This document shows positions 1 through 8,463 of a stretch of DNA of 64,000 nt, piece by piece. Source of the stretch: JBCBKU01 sp965267475. GTDB taxonomy: Bacteria > Pseudomonadota > Alphaproteobacteria > Rhodobacterales > Rhodobacteraceae. The notes beneath the pieces were generated by a model. The model had not been told where the DNA came from. It saw nothing but the letters and a program-made list of their open reading frames with translations, and searched no databases. The position numbers were made by a program, and so were the translations under genes. The stretch covers positions 2,790,001-2,854,000 of the forward strand of contig OZ254079.1 of NCBI GenBank assembly GCA_965267475.1, given 5' to 3'. The number at the start of each line of letters is the position of its first letter. The first letter of the stretch is position 1.

Positions 1-384
1 GCGGGCGGCGAAACGCTGGGTGTGATCCCTGGCCATCTTTTGGACCGCGAAGTGGGCAAGCGCGATCTGACGCAATTCGTGGTCACTGAGACGATGCATG
101 AACGAAAAAAGGTCATGTTCATGAATGCCGACGCCATCGTGGTCCTGCCGGGCGGCGCGGGGTCGCTGGACGAATTCTTCGAGGTCCTGACCTGGGCGCA
201 ACTCGGGCTGCATCGAAAGCCAATCTATCTTTTGAATACAAGCGACTACTGGACACCGTTGGTGGCCTTGATCGATCACGTGATCGATCAGGGATTTGCC
301 GATCCCAGCCTGAAGCACTTCGTGACGGTGACGGCGGACATCGCGACGCTTGTGCAGCAGTTGCGCCATGTCGCGGCGGGCTGA
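1..384 (+). CDS. LOG-family protein (cytokinin riboside 5'-monophosphate phosphoribohydrolase-like), 5' truncated
   Basis: The reading frame is open from the first base, so the N-terminus lies outside the window and about 127 C-terminal residues remain. The motif LPGGAGSLDE is the nucleotide-binding PGGxGTxxE signature of the LOG/TIGR00730 family, with Ser in place of the usual Thr. Members are Rossmann-fold proteins that hydrolyse nucleoside 5'-monophosphates, releasing the base and ribose 5-phosphate. An MFMNADAIVVLPGG strand-loop precedes the motif and FFEVLTWAQLG follows, as in the family. The physiological substrate in bacteria is often unclear. Family assignment is firm, exact function inferred. 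Confidence 0.88.
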   Translation, partial: AGGETLGVIPGHLLDREVGKRDLTQFVVTETMHERKKVMFMNADAIVVLPGGAGSLDEFFEVLTWAQLGLHRKPIYLLNTSDYWTPLVALIDHVIDQGFADPSLKHFVTVTADIATLVQQLRHVAAG

Positions 385-493
385 ACACACGTGTCGACCC
401 TCAAAGCACCTTTCTGAACCCCCGTTAGCCGAATAAGCTCGCCCGAAAAGGATGCGCAGCCCGCGCATTGTCAAAAGGGAGGGGGACCACCGA

Positions 494-1129
494 ATGACTT
501 TGAAAGTCATTGGACCAGGCTTTGGCCGGACCGGGACGAAATCGCTGAAAGAGGCGCTTGAATTGCTGGGGTTTGGCCCCTGCCACCACATGTACGAAGT
601 GCTCGACAACCAGGACCAGATCCCGAACTGGACCGCACTAAGCAAAGGCGAACCGCGCGACTGGACAGACGTTTTCAAAGGCTACCACAGTCAAGTCGAC
701 TGGCCGGGCGCGCATTTCTGGCGTGAAACAGCGGCCGCATTCCCGGAGGCGAAACTGGTTTTGTCCGTCCGACCCGTGGAAAGCTGGTGGAAAAGCTTCG
801 ACAAGACGATCGGCAAGCTGCTGGAAGTTTATACAACACTCGACCTGCCGCCCTTCATACGCGAAATCCTCGACATGAATGTGCGGATCATCGGCGACGG
901 CACTTTTGACGGCAACTGGCGCGACAAAGATACCTGCATCGCCGCCTTCAATCAGCGTGTGGCCGAGGTGACTGCGGAAGTCCCAGACGAGCGCTTGTTG
1001 GTCTTCGACGTCGCCGAAGGGTGGGATCCGCTTTGCAAATTTCTCGGTGTGCCTGCGCCCGATCAACCCTTCCCGCACCACAATCTCAGGGCCGATTTCT
1101 GGGAGGTTTTGGGCGGCGAACCGGACTAG
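494..1129 (+). CDS. sulfotransferase family protein
   Basis: This protein of 211 residues has the N-terminal P-loop GFGRTGTKSL (about residues 7-16), which in sulfotransferases binds the 5'-phosphosulfate of PAPS. A later stretch, KLVLSVRPVESWW, resembles the second PAPS-binding strand and helix. It matches the short bacterial sulfotransferase-like proteins related to eukaryotic proteins with a GTGRTGT loop. I chose the ATG at 494 because AGGGAGGGGG lies just upstream; an in-frame ATG at 452 would add 14 unconserved residues. A strong hairpin at 1196-1217 follows. The acceptor substrate is unknown. Confidence 0.8.
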   Translation: MTLKVIGPGFGRTGTKSLKEALELLGFGPCHHMYEVLDNQDQIPNWTALSKGEPRDWTDVFKGYHSQVDWPGAHFWRETAAAFPEAKLVLSVRPVESWWKSFDKTIGKLLEVYTTLDLPPFIREILDMNVRIIGDGTFDGNWRDKDTCIAAFNQRVAEVTAEVPDERLLVFDVAEGWDPLCKFLGVPAPDQPFPHHNLRADFWEVLGGEPD

Positions 1130-1195
1130 CCGTCCCGGCGTCAGAGCGCCAATCGCCGGTGCGTGGGCATAGCCCCGCGCACCGGGACATGTCGT

Positions 1196-1217
1196 GACCG
1201 GGCCCCTTGGCCCGGTC
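1196..1217. terminator. bidirectional hairpin terminator between sulfotransferase and sodB
   Basis: A perfect 9-bp stem (GACCGGGCC / GGCCCGGTC) with a CCTT loop lies between two convergent genes. The plus side continues into TCATTCTAATTC, a weak T-rich tail. It ends 16 bases before the sodB stop codon, so it can serve both genes. The stem is seen directly; termination is inferred. Confidence 0.6.
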
Positions 1218-1233
1218 TCATTCTAATTCGGGC

Positions 1234-1827
1234 CTACATCCGGGACGCGACGTTTTCCCAGTTCACCAGATTGTCGAGGAAGTTCGTCAAGTAAGCTGGG
1301 CGCTTGTTCCGATAGTCGATGTAATAGGAATGCTCCCACACATCACAGCCCAGAAGCGCCGTTTGCCCAAAGCAGAGCGGGTTCACACCGTTTTCGGTCT
1401 TGGTCACCGCAAGCGAACCATCGGCGTTTTTCACCAGCCAGGCCCAGCCCGAACCGAACTGGCCAGCGCCCGCGGCAGAAAACTGCGCCTTGAACTCATC
1501 GACCGACCCGAAGGCGTCCACCAGCGCGCTTTCCAGCTCTCCCGGCATGCCGGTCGGGCCCATCATCTCCCAGAACTGGTTGTGGTTCCACATCTGGGAC
1601 GCGTTGTTGAAAAGACCCGACTGCGCCACGGCGCCTGCGTCGTATGTGGCCTTTACGATATCCTCAAGCGACTTGCCCTCATGGCCCGAGCCCGCCAGAA
1701 GCTTGGCGCCGTTGTCGGCATAGGCCTTGTGATGCAGGTCGTGATGATACTCCAGCGTCTCCTTCGACATGCCATGTGCGGCCAGCGCATCATGGGCATA
1801 GGGAAGATCGGGAAGGTCGAAAGCCAT
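1234..1827 (-). CDS. sodB: superoxide dismutase (Fe/Mn family)
   Basis: This cytoplasmic enzyme of 197 residues dismutates superoxide to oxygen and hydrogen peroxide. Metal ligands are visible: His in EYHHDLHHKAY, His in WNHNQFW, and the Asp and His of DVWEHSYYIDY. The GAGQFGSGWAWL segment is typical of the Fe/Mn superfamily; iron use is likely but not provable by eye. The start is the ATG of MAFDLPDLPY, preceded by a GGGGGG ribosome site; 18 further upstream codons are open but not conserved. It lies 88 bases downstream of soxG on the same strand, so it could be read through from the sarcosine oxidase unit or have its own promoter. Confidence 0.95.
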   Translation of the reverse strand: MAFDLPDLPYAHDALAAHGMSKETLEYHHDLHHKAYADNGAKLLAGSGHEGKSLEDIVKATYDAGAVAQSGLFNNASQMWNHNQFWEMMGPTGMPGELESALVDAFGSVDEFKAQFSAAGAGQFGSGWAWLVKNADGSLAVTKTENGVNPLCFGQTALLGCDVWEHSYYIDYRNKRPAYLTNFLDNLVNWENVASRM

Positions 1828-1915
1828 GGGAAAGCCCCCCTTTATGGTCTTGGCAGATATGTGTGTGCGTCCTTCCCGCATACCTGCGGCGGAGGGGGGC
1901 CGAGGTCAAGAGTGA

Positions 1916-2482
1916 TCAGGTGTACCCGACACCGGTTCCCGGTCTCGCGGCATTGCAAAGCAGGTCGAACACATACCCGGCGACCGAGCGGAAGCAGATC
2001 ACCTCAAACGTCTCGTCATCCCGCATCCAGAACGCGGCGGGCACCTGGGCCAGCCGCGTGCGGCGCATCTGACCGGGCCCGAACCGGTCGGGATGCAGGT
2101 CCGCGGGCGTCAGCTTCCTGATCACCTCGCGCGCCGCAGGGCCTTGCACGATGAAGACCGCGCGGGCGTCCGAGACATTGGCGACCAGATGGTGGGACCG
2201 CGAAAGCCCTTTTTGGATCTTTGCAACCGTGCTCTCCGCCTCGGAATAAGGACAAAGCACCAAAAGCTCATCCGGCGCCATCCAGGCCGCGCCCGTGTCA
2301 ACGTTCAGGATCGCGGCGCCCTGTCCGGGAAGATCCGTGCCAGACGCGGCCTTCACGGCCTTTGCCATTCCTGCGAGAGACAAATCACCTCGGACGGTGA
2401 TCATGCCGCGTGGGCCCGCCTCTTCCACGGTCGCAAGCCCGTCGAACCGGGCGCCAGGAAGCGCGCTTGCGATCTCAGACAT
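1916..2482 (-). CDS. soxG: sarcosine oxidase gamma subunit
   Basis: SoxG is the small structural subunit of heterotetrameric sarcosine oxidase, which oxidatively demethylates sarcosine to glycine and passes the one-carbon unit to tetrahydrofolate, making hydrogen peroxide. The 188 residues have the family features GAAILNVDTGAAWMAPDELL and a GcvT-like fold with an RTRLAQVPAAFW segment near the C-terminus. It overlaps the end of soxA by 8 bases, the usual soxA-soxG arrangement, and closes the sox cluster. Confidence 0.9.
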   Translation of the reverse strand: MSEIASALPGARFDGLATVEEAGPRGMITVRGDLSLAGMAKAVKAASGTDLPGQGAAILNVDTGAAWMAPDELLVLCPYSEAESTVAKIQKGLSRSHHLVANVSDARAVFIVQGPAAREVIRKLTPADLHPDRFGPGQMRRTRLAQVPAAFWMRDDETFEVICFRSVAGYVFDLLCNAARPGTGVGYT

Positions 2483-5400
2483 TCTGCTTCTCTCCGTCCT
2501 TATCGAAGAAGACCGGGTCGACGATTTTCGCCTCTATTGGGTCGCCCTCAACCGTCGGGAAGTTCAAAACTTCGCCCATCCGGTCGGGCCCGTGTTTCAC
2601 CAGCCCCATGGCAATCCCTTTTCCCAAGGTCGGCGAGAAATAGGTCGAGGTCACGCGCCCCTGCATGTTCTGCTGGCCGTTCGAATTCTCACCCTCGGCC
2701 ACCGCATAGGCGCCGTCAGGCAGGACAGATCCATCGAGCGTCTCCAGACCCACCAGCGTCCATCGATCCGGATCGGTCATGTGGCTGCGTTCCTGCGCCC
2801 GCTTGCCGAGATAGTCGTCCTTCTTTTTCGAGATCGCCCAATTCAACCCCAGATCCTGCGGGATCACCGTGCCGTCCGTTTCATCGCCAATCATGATAAA
2901 GCCCTTCTCGGCCCGCATGATATGCAAGGCCTCGGTCCCGTAGGGTTCGATCCCATACTCCTGCCCTGCCTCCAGAAGCGCATCCCAGAAGGCGCGTCCC
3001 TGCCCCGCAGGTACGGCGATTTCGAATGACAGCTCACCCGAGAATGAAATGCGGAAGACCCGCGCATCGAACGCCCCGATCTTGCCGTCAGCCCAATGCA
3101 TGAAGGGCAGCGCGTTGCCGCCCAGATCCATGCCGCCGAGCTTTTGAAGAACCTCGCGCGCCTTCGGGCCGACAACGCCCACTTGCGCGTATTGTTCGGT
3201 CAGGTTGGCCACATAGACTTCCCAGTCCCACCATTCGGTCTGAAGCCATTCCTCCATATGTCCGTGGATCCGGTCGGCGCCGCCTGTTGTCGTGTGGCAG
3301 AGCCAGGTGTCGTCGGCGATCCGCGCAACGACCCCGTCATCGATCAGAAATCCATTCTCCGAACACATCAGGCCATAACGGCAACGCCCGACCGGGAGCG
3401 TCGACATCATGTTCGTGTACATCATATCGAGGAACTGGCCCGCATCAGGGCCCTTGACCATCAGTTTGCCCAACGTGGATGCATCAAGCAAACCAACGGC
3501 TTGGCGCGTGGTCTTCACCTCTCTTTGGACGGCCTGATCGACCGTCTCACCCGGTTTTAGGAAGGCATAGGGCCGCCGCCAATGGCCCACCGGCTCCCAA
3601 TGGGCGCCGTTCGCTTCGTGCCAGTCGTGGATCGGTGTCTTCCGAATGGGCTGGAACAGTTTGCCCCGCGCCTCGCCCCCAATCGCACCCATGGAAATGG
3701 GCGTGTAAGGCGGACGGAACGTTGTGGTCCCGACCTCGGGGATATCCGCGTTCAAGGCCTGAGATAGAATTGCCAAACCATTTATATTACTCAACTTTCC
3801 CTGATCGGTGGCCATCCCCAGCGTGGTATAGCGCTTCGTGTGCTCGACGCTTTGGTATCCTTCCCGCGCCGCCAGTTCCACGTCGGACACCTTCACGTCG
3901 TTCTGAAAATCGAGCCATGCCTTGGATTTCAGCTTGTCGCCCGCACCGTCCGGCATGATCCAAATCGGCGCCATAGCGGCCTCGGGCTCGGACGCGCCCT
4001 TCGGCACGGATTTCCGCCCGGACTTGTGGCCCGTTGCAGCGGCCGCTGCCCGCCCGGCCTCCGCCGCATCGGCAAGGCACCGGTCGAGGGCTATCTCTCC
4101 CATTGCAGCGCCCGCAGCGGCTACAAACCCTGAGCCATCGGCGCCCACAGGCGCTTTGTCGCGGTCGGGGACAAACATCGCACCCGGCGCATCCCAGGAC
4201 AGTTTCCCACCGACATGGGACCATAGATGCACCACCGGCGACCAGCCGCCCGACATGGCAATCGCATCGCATGCGATCAGTTCCACGTCAAATCCCTCTC
4301 CGGCCTGGCGCCCGATCTCGACCCCTTCGACCTTGGCGACCCCGTTGACCCGTACCACACCTTTGCCGGGCTCTACGCGGATGCCACGGGCCCGCGCCTC
4401 TTCCGGCAATGCACCGGCCACATCAGGTCGCGCATCGGCAATCACACGAACCGAAACACCCCGATCGTGCAGCGCGATGGCAGTGCGATAGGCATCGTCA
4501 TTGTTCGTGACCAAAGCCACCCGGTCGCCCGGACTGATCGCCCAGTTCACCGCGTAATCCCGCATGGCCGAGGCCAGCATGACGCCAGGTATGTCATTGC
4601 CCGCAAAGGATAAAGGCCGCTCAGTCGCACCCGTAGCCGTAATGATCTGCTTGGCGCGGATCTTCCACAACCGGTGACGCGGCAAATCCGGATCAGGGTC
4701 GTGATCGCCAAGCCGCTCATACCCCAGGCAGAACCCGTGATCGTAGATCCCCGAAACCTGCATGCGCGACCGCATTCGCACATTGTCGCGCTTCAGAAGA
4801 TCGGCGATCGCGTCATCGACCCAATCCGCAACTGGTTTGCCGTCAACCTGACCGCCATCAACGGGCGCACGCCCACCCCAATGGGCGGACTGTTCGCAAA
4901 TCAGAACCTCGGCCCCTGCCCGCGCGGCTTCCCGCGCCGCCGTCAGACCAGCGACGCCGCCGCCCGCGACCAGCACATCCACATGCGCGTGGAAATGTTC
5001 ATAGGTGTCCGCGTCCCGCGCATTGGGCGCAGGACCAAGCCCCGCCGCCGACCGAATGAAAGGTTCGTAAATGTGCTTCCAGAAGGCCCGGGGCTGCATG
5101 AAGGTCTTGTAATAGAACCCGGCGGGTAGAAACCGCGCCGCCAGTTCGTTCACCGCGCCCACGTCGAATTCGAGGCTGGGCCAGTGGTTCTGGCTTTTCG
5201 CGGCCAACCCATCGAACAGGTCGGTCGTGGTGGCGCGCTGGTTGGGTTCCAGCGTCCCGCTCGCGCCCAACGTGACCAGGGCATTGGGTTCTTCGGGGCC
5301 CGAGGCAACAATGCCGCGTGGCCGATGATACTTGAAGGACCGCCCCACAAGGCGTTGATGATTGGCCATCAGAGCCGAGGCGAGCGTGTCGCCCTCATAC

Positions 5401-5486
5401 CCCGTCATCTGTTTGCCGTTGAAGGTGAACTCAAGCCGGGTCTGCCGGTCGATCATACGGCCGCCTTCTGCGAAGCGACGGCTCAT
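2475..5486 (-). CDS. soxA: sarcosine oxidase alpha subunit
   Basis: The 1003-residue alpha subunit has three visible parts. The first is an N-terminal Fer2_4-like region with SFKYHRPRGIVASGPEEPNA. Next is a dinucleotide-binding domain with VLVAGGGVAGLTAAREAARAGAEV, truncated here to its core GGGVAGL motif. The last is a C-terminal GcvT-like aminomethyltransferase half (about residues 600-1003) that binds tetrahydrofolate. It works with SoxB, SoxD and SoxG in the cytoplasm on sarcosine from creatinine or glycine betaine breakdown. The start is the ATG at 5486, giving an ATGA overlap with soxD; a further 45 upstream codons are open but lie inside soxD. Length is normal for the family. Confidence 0.95.
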   Translation of the reverse strand: MSRRFAEGGRMIDRQTRLEFTFNGKQMTGYEGDTLASALMANHQRLVGRSFKYHRPRGIVASGPEEPNALVTLGASGTLEPNQRATTTDLFDGLAAKSQNHWPSLEFDVGAVNELAARFLPAGFYYKTFMQPRAFWKHIYEPFIRSAAGLGPAPNARDADTYEHFHAHVDVLVAGGGVAGLTAAREAARAGAEVLICEQSAHWGGRAPVDGGQVDGKPVADWVDDAIADLLKRDNVRMRSRMQVSGIYDHGFCLGYERLGDHDPDPDLPRHRLWKIRAKQIITATGATERPLSFAGNDIPGVMLASAMRDYAVNWAISPGDRVALVTNNDDAYRTAIALHDRGVSVRVIADARPDVAGALPEEARARGIRVEPGKGVVRVNGVAKVEGVEIGRQAGEGFDVELIACDAIAMSGGWSPVVHLWSHVGGKLSWDAPGAMFVPDRDKAPVGADGSGFVAAAGAAMGEIALDRCLADAAEAGRAAAAATGHKSGRKSVPKGASEPEAAMAPIWIMPDGAGDKLKSKAWLDFQNDVKVSDVELAAREGYQSVEHTKRYTTLGMATDQGKLSNINGLAILSQALNADIPEVGTTTFRPPYTPISMGAIGGEARGKLFQPIRKTPIHDWHEANGAHWEPVGHWRRPYAFLKPGETVDQAVQREVKTTRQAVGLLDASTLGKLMVKGPDAGQFLDMMYTNMMSTLPVGRCRYGLMCSENGFLIDDGVVARIADDTWLCHTTTGGADRIHGHMEEWLQTEWWDWEVYVANLTEQYAQVGVVGPKAREVLQKLGGMDLGGNALPFMHWADGKIGAFDARVFRISFSGELSFEIAVPAGQGRAFWDALLEAGQEYGIEPYGTEALHIMRAEKGFIMIGDETDGTVIPQDLGLNWAISKKKDDYLGKRAQERSHMTDPDRWTLVGLETLDGSVLPDGAYAVAEGENSNGQQNMQGRVTSTYFSPTLGKGIAMGLVKHGPDRMGEVLNFPTVEGDPIEAKIVDPVFFDKDGEKQNV

Positions 5487-5812
5487 TTGAATGCCCTCCA
5501 CGACCAGCCGGGCCGTTTCTTTGAGATTAGGGCGCGGATCTCTTTCGGCGGTTCGGTCACCTGGGCCGGGTATGTGCCGAACACCTCGTTCGTGGCGGTA
5601 CAGCGGGCGGCATGGAACCACTTGCCGCAGCCATAGGCATGACGCCAGCGTTCGAAATGGACGCCCTTGGGATTTTCCCGATTGAACAGATAGCCTTCGA
5701 AATCATCATCGGTCGACCCAGGCCCGAAGCGCTTCAAATGCGCCTCGCCGCCCGCCTGTAACTCGGTCTCATCCGCTTCGATACCGCAATAGGGGCAGGT
5801 CAGGATCAGCAC
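5483..5812 (-). CDS. soxD: sarcosine oxidase delta subunit
   Basis: This 109-residue zinc-binding subunit starts MLILTCPYCG and carries the Cys set expected of SoxD: the CPYC pair near the N-terminus and further Cys residues in HAYGCGKWFHAARC. The FNRENPKGVHFERW stretch is characteristic. It stops inside the first codon of soxA (ATGA overlap), so translation of the two is probably coupled. Unusually, soxB does not lie directly upstream: 1.2 kb with two other genes separates them. Confidence 0.93.
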   Translation of the reverse strand: MLILTCPYCGIEADETELQAGGEAHLKRFGPGSTDDDFEGYLFNRENPKGVHFERWRHAYGCGKWFHAARCTATNEVFGTYPAQVTEPPKEIRALISKKRPGWSWRAFK

Positions 5813-5837
5813 GGGGCAGCCCCCCGCGCATGAAAAC

Positions 5838-5863
5838 GGGCAGGCGCGAAATGGCGCCCGCCC
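5838..5863 (-). terminator. possible hairpin between the small membrane gene and soxD
   Basis: The arms GGGCaGGCGC and GCGCCcGCCC form a 10-bp stem with one mismatch around a 6-base loop. On the minus strand it is followed by GTTTTC, a short T-run. It sits 27 bases past the stop of the 75-residue gene and 25 bases before soxD. It may end or attenuate transcription coming from soxB, in which case soxDAG would need its own promoter. Confidence 0.35.
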
Positions 5864-5890
5864 GCATGGTCGGTTCGGTGCTGCGGCGGG

Positions 5891-6118
5891 TTATTCGCTG
5901 GCGACCGTTCCGGTCGATGTCTCTGCGCCGGTCGCAGGGGCGACAGCCGCGCCCTCTTCCGGGATGTTGCCCGAAGAGCCAATGGCGATAAGCACGATAA
6001 GCCCGAGCACAGCGAGGACACCGATGACGGTCCAGATGCCGGATCCTTCCCCGCCCGTGTCGTAATCCATGGCCTTGCTGCCACGCAGGTCACTGGGACG
6101 ATAATCGTAGTCTGACAT
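5891..6118 (-). CDS. small single-pass membrane protein, unknown function
   Basis: The 75-residue protein begins MSDYDYRPSDLRG and has a polar N-terminal part of about 30 residues. One hydrophobic helix follows (IWTVIGVLAVLGLIVLIAIG, about residues 31-50), then an Ala/Thr/Glu-rich tail of about 25 residues. A clear GGAGAA ribosome site precedes the ATG at 6118. The longer frame upstream (to 6250) has no comparable support. It lies in the sox cluster between soxB and soxD. I do not recognise a named family; similar one-helix proteins are common in this bacterial group. Confidence 0.65.
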   Translation of the reverse strand: MSDYDYRPSDLRGSKAMDYDTGGEGSGIWTVIGVLAVLGLIVLIAIGSSGNIPEEGAAVAPATGAETSTGTVASE

Positions 6119-6132
6119 GGTGCATTCTCCAT

Positions 6133-6158
6133 CCATGGGTCCAGATGTGGACCCGTGG
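6133..6158. repeat. 10-bp hairpin in the leader of the small membrane gene
   Basis: The arms CCATGGGTCC and GGACCCGTGG form a stem with one G-T pair and a 6-base loop. It lies 15 bases upstream of the start codon at 6118, next to the ribosome site, so it could affect translation start or be the 3' end of an upstream transcript. No T-run follows it on either strand. Confidence 0.35.
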
Positions 6159-6440
6159 AAGGATATGACCGCAAGGGATGGTGAGAGTCCCGATCGGCGG
6201 AAATCCCCGGACAATTTCGGCCAATTGGTGCGAATTCGGGGACAATCCATGCGCTAACGCTTGCCGATTGTGGATAAGTTGCGGACCCCAAGGGCGCGCC
6301 CAAGCCTAGGTCGGCGCATCCCTTCTTTGTTCTTTGCGAAGATTGTGGGTGTCCCCGCGGATTGCTGACGTGGCCTATGCGCCCTCCCTGAGGAAGGGTC
6401 GGGCGCGCCCGCCCTTCGGACGGGCAAGGGTCAATTGCTT
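6159..6440. other. intergenic stretch between two genes inserted in the sox cluster
   Basis: The whole gap between the 75-residue gene and the low-GC membrane gene runs from 6119 to 6440. Apart from the leader hairpin at 6133-6158 I see an imperfect GC-rich hairpin at about 6409-6427 just after the stop of the upstream gene and several GGGCGCGCCC-type palindromic words. No protein-like frame, RNA gene or insertion-sequence end is visible. A promoter for the small gene probably lies here but I cannot place it. Confidence 0.4.
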
Positions 6441-7037
6441 CTAGTAACAAATCTGCCACCCGTTTCCATTAAACCAGCAATGAAACAGGTCTCCAAAGCC
6501 CCATTGTAAAGTTGCCGTGACCAAGACAGCAGCCTGTACGATTTCCGTCCGAGATCTAGAGGTTCGGACATTGTGGTCCGCATCCTCGCTGATCTCGAAA
6601 AGATCCTTTGAAGAGTCTTTAAACTTAACCCATTTGTCAGTTTGGGCCGAGAACTCATGTCCGTCCTCTAACGGTTTGGCCAATGCTTCAACGGTTTTAG
6701 GTGCTTGCTCTCCCTTGCGCTTACATTCCGCGTTCAACGCGGCCGCAAGCAAAGATGTATTTCTCAATGCGGTTGATACGCCCTGCGATAACTCGACCAA
6801 ATGTAACCTTGTGAGATGTTGGGCCTTTGCATAGCCCGGTGGAGACGGGAACGACCCAAAGAGAAACACAATAGCAAAGTATATTATGCCGACCGCCACT
6901 CCGTAAGAACCGAGCCGTTGAAAGAAGGCTGGTTGGCATTCGCCAAGACAGTCAATCGAAAGCCATCCCCAACTGGCCAGGAGCGCAATTCCAAAAGCAT
7001 CCCCTATAAAAGGTAAAATGGGCCCTAACTTTAACAT
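6441..7037 (-). CDS. low-GC membrane protein of unknown function, coupled to soxB
   Basis: This 198-residue protein has two N-terminal hydrophobic helices (about residues 8-27 and 42-62). A charged middle follows (about 70-165, with KRKGEQAPKTVEAL and KWVKFKDSSKDLFE), then a C-terminal hydrophobic stretch with the motif TLQWGFGD. Its ATG overlaps the soxB stop codon as TGATG, so its translation is probably coupled to soxB. By hand count the gene is about 49% G+C over 540 bases, far below the genes on both sides, which suggests recent acquisition. I recognise no domain. Proteins ending in a TLQWG(F/Y)GD motif occur as accessory genes of unknown role, but that is memory, not a search. Confidence 0.75.
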   Translation of the reverse strand: MLKLGPILPFIGDAFGIALLASWGWLSIDCLGECQPAFFQRLGSYGVAVGIIYFAIVFLFGSFPSPPGYAKAQHLTRLHLVELSQGVSTALRNTSLLAAALNAECKRKGEQAPKTVEALAKPLEDGHEFSAQTDKWVKFKDSSKDLFEISEDADHNVRTSRSRTEIVQAAVLVTATLQWGFGDLFHCWFNGNGWQICY

Positions 7038-8281
7038 CAATGCGCCACCCCCGCTGCCACGCTTTCATCGATGAACCGGCCTTCGCGGAAGCGCTCCAGC
7101 CCGAATTCAGCCGTCAGGGGGGACGCCCCCGTCGCCATCAGCTCGGCCATGCCCCAACCTGAACCCGGGATCGCCTTGAAGCCCCCTGTGCCCCAGCCGC
7201 AATTGATGAAACACCCGTCCAGCGGCGTCTTTGACAGGATGGGCGAGCGGTCGCCGGTCACATCCACGATCCCGCCCCATTGCCGCAGCATTTTCAGGCG
7301 TGAGATGATCGGAAATGTCTCAATCAGCGCCCGGACCGTTTCTTCGATATGGTGGAAGGATCCCCGCTGGGTATAGCCGTTGTACCCGTCCGTTCCGCCA
7401 CCGATCACCATCTCGCCCTTGTCCGACTGGCTCATATAGCCATGGACCGTGTTCGCCATCACGACCACATCCATGCAGGGCTTGATCGGCTCGCTGACAA
7501 GCGCCTGAAGCGGCACGGATTCGATCGGCAACCGGAACCCGGCCATGTCCGCCAGAACGCCGGAATGGCCCGCCACGACGATCCCAAGCTTGCCGCAGCC
7601 GATGGGACCCTTGGTCGTCTCGACCCCCGTGACCTCGCCGCCTTCGGACCGGATGCCGGTCACTTCGCATTTCTGGATGATGTCCATGCCCATGTCCGAG
7701 CACGCCCGGGCATAGCCCCAGGCGACGGCGTCATGGCGCGCGGTCCCGCCACGAGGCTGCCAAAGCGCGCCCAGCACCGGATAGCGCGGGCCCCGGATTT
7801 CAATGATCGGGCAGAGGCGCTTGACCTCTTCGGGGCCAATGAACGACGTCTCGACCCCTTGAAGCGCATTGGCATGGGCGGTGCGCTTATAGCCGCGGAT
7901 CTCATGCTCGGTCTGGGCCAGCATCATGACGCCCCGCGGCGAGAACATAACGTTATAGTTCAGATCCTGGCTTAGATCTTCGTAAAGGGACCGCGCCTTT
8001 TCATAGATCGCGGCAGAGGCGTCCTGCAGGTAATTCGAGCGGATGATCGTCGTGTTCCGCCCCGTATTGCCGCCACCCAGCCAGCCTTTTTCCAGGATCG
8101 CCACATTGGTGATGCCGTGGTTCTTGCCTAGGTAATATGCCGTCGCCAGCCCATGGCCGCCCGCGCCGACGATGATCACGTCATAAGACGGCTTCGGCGC
8201 AGCATCCGCCCAGGCGCGCTGCCAGCCCTTGTGGCCGCGAAACGCTTCTCGCGCGACGGCAAAGACGGAATAGCGCTGCAT
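7037..8281 (-). CDS. soxB: sarcosine oxidase beta subunit
   Basis: The catalytic beta subunit has 414 residues. The FAD-binding site is the N-terminal DVIIVGAGGHGLATAYYLG, with GxGxxG spacing. The RGGTARHDAVAWGYARA segment contains the His that carries covalent FMN in characterised SoxB proteins. C-terminal DAO-family features (TGDRSPILSKTPLDG, NCGWGTGGFKAIPGSG) are intact. A GGGGGAG ribosome site precedes the ATG at 8281. It heads the sox cluster and is divergent from ccmI across a 182-base gap that must hold both promoters. Its stop codon overlaps the start of an unrelated low-GC gene. Confidence 0.95.
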   Translation of the reverse strand: MQRYSVFAVAREAFRGHKGWQRAWADAAPKPSYDVIIVGAGGHGLATAYYLGKNHGITNVAILEKGWLGGGNTGRNTTIIRSNYLQDASAAIYEKARSLYEDLSQDLNYNVMFSPRGVMMLAQTEHEIRGYKRTAHANALQGVETSFIGPEEVKRLCPIIEIRGPRYPVLGALWQPRGGTARHDAVAWGYARACSDMGMDIIQKCEVTGIRSEGGEVTGVETTKGPIGCGKLGIVVAGHSGVLADMAGFRLPIESVPLQALVSEPIKPCMDVVVMANTVHGYMSQSDKGEMVIGGGTDGYNGYTQRGSFHHIEETVRALIETFPIISRLKMLRQWGGIVDVTGDRSPILSKTPLDGCFINCGWGTGGFKAIPGSGWGMAELMATGASPLTAEFGLERFREGRFIDESVAAGVAH

Positions 8282-8463
8282 GTCTCCCCCGGGGTCGAAC
8301 CTGACCCTGCTTTTGTGAGCGCTTGGGCAGGCATTGCCAAGGCTGCTGCGGCACAGGGTGCGCGAAAACCGACATCACGGGCGCGTGGCCGCAGGGCGAT
8401 TTCGGTTTTTCTCGCGCTCGGCCCCATATAGATGCGAAAGAGGAAGACGTTTTTCGGGAACAC

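Noticed and set aside
1234..2482. Functional link between superoxide dismutase and sarcosine oxidase as one operon
   Set aside because: Same strand and 88 bases apart, but sarcosine oxidase makes hydrogen peroxide, not superoxide, and no evidence of co-transcription can be read from the sequence.
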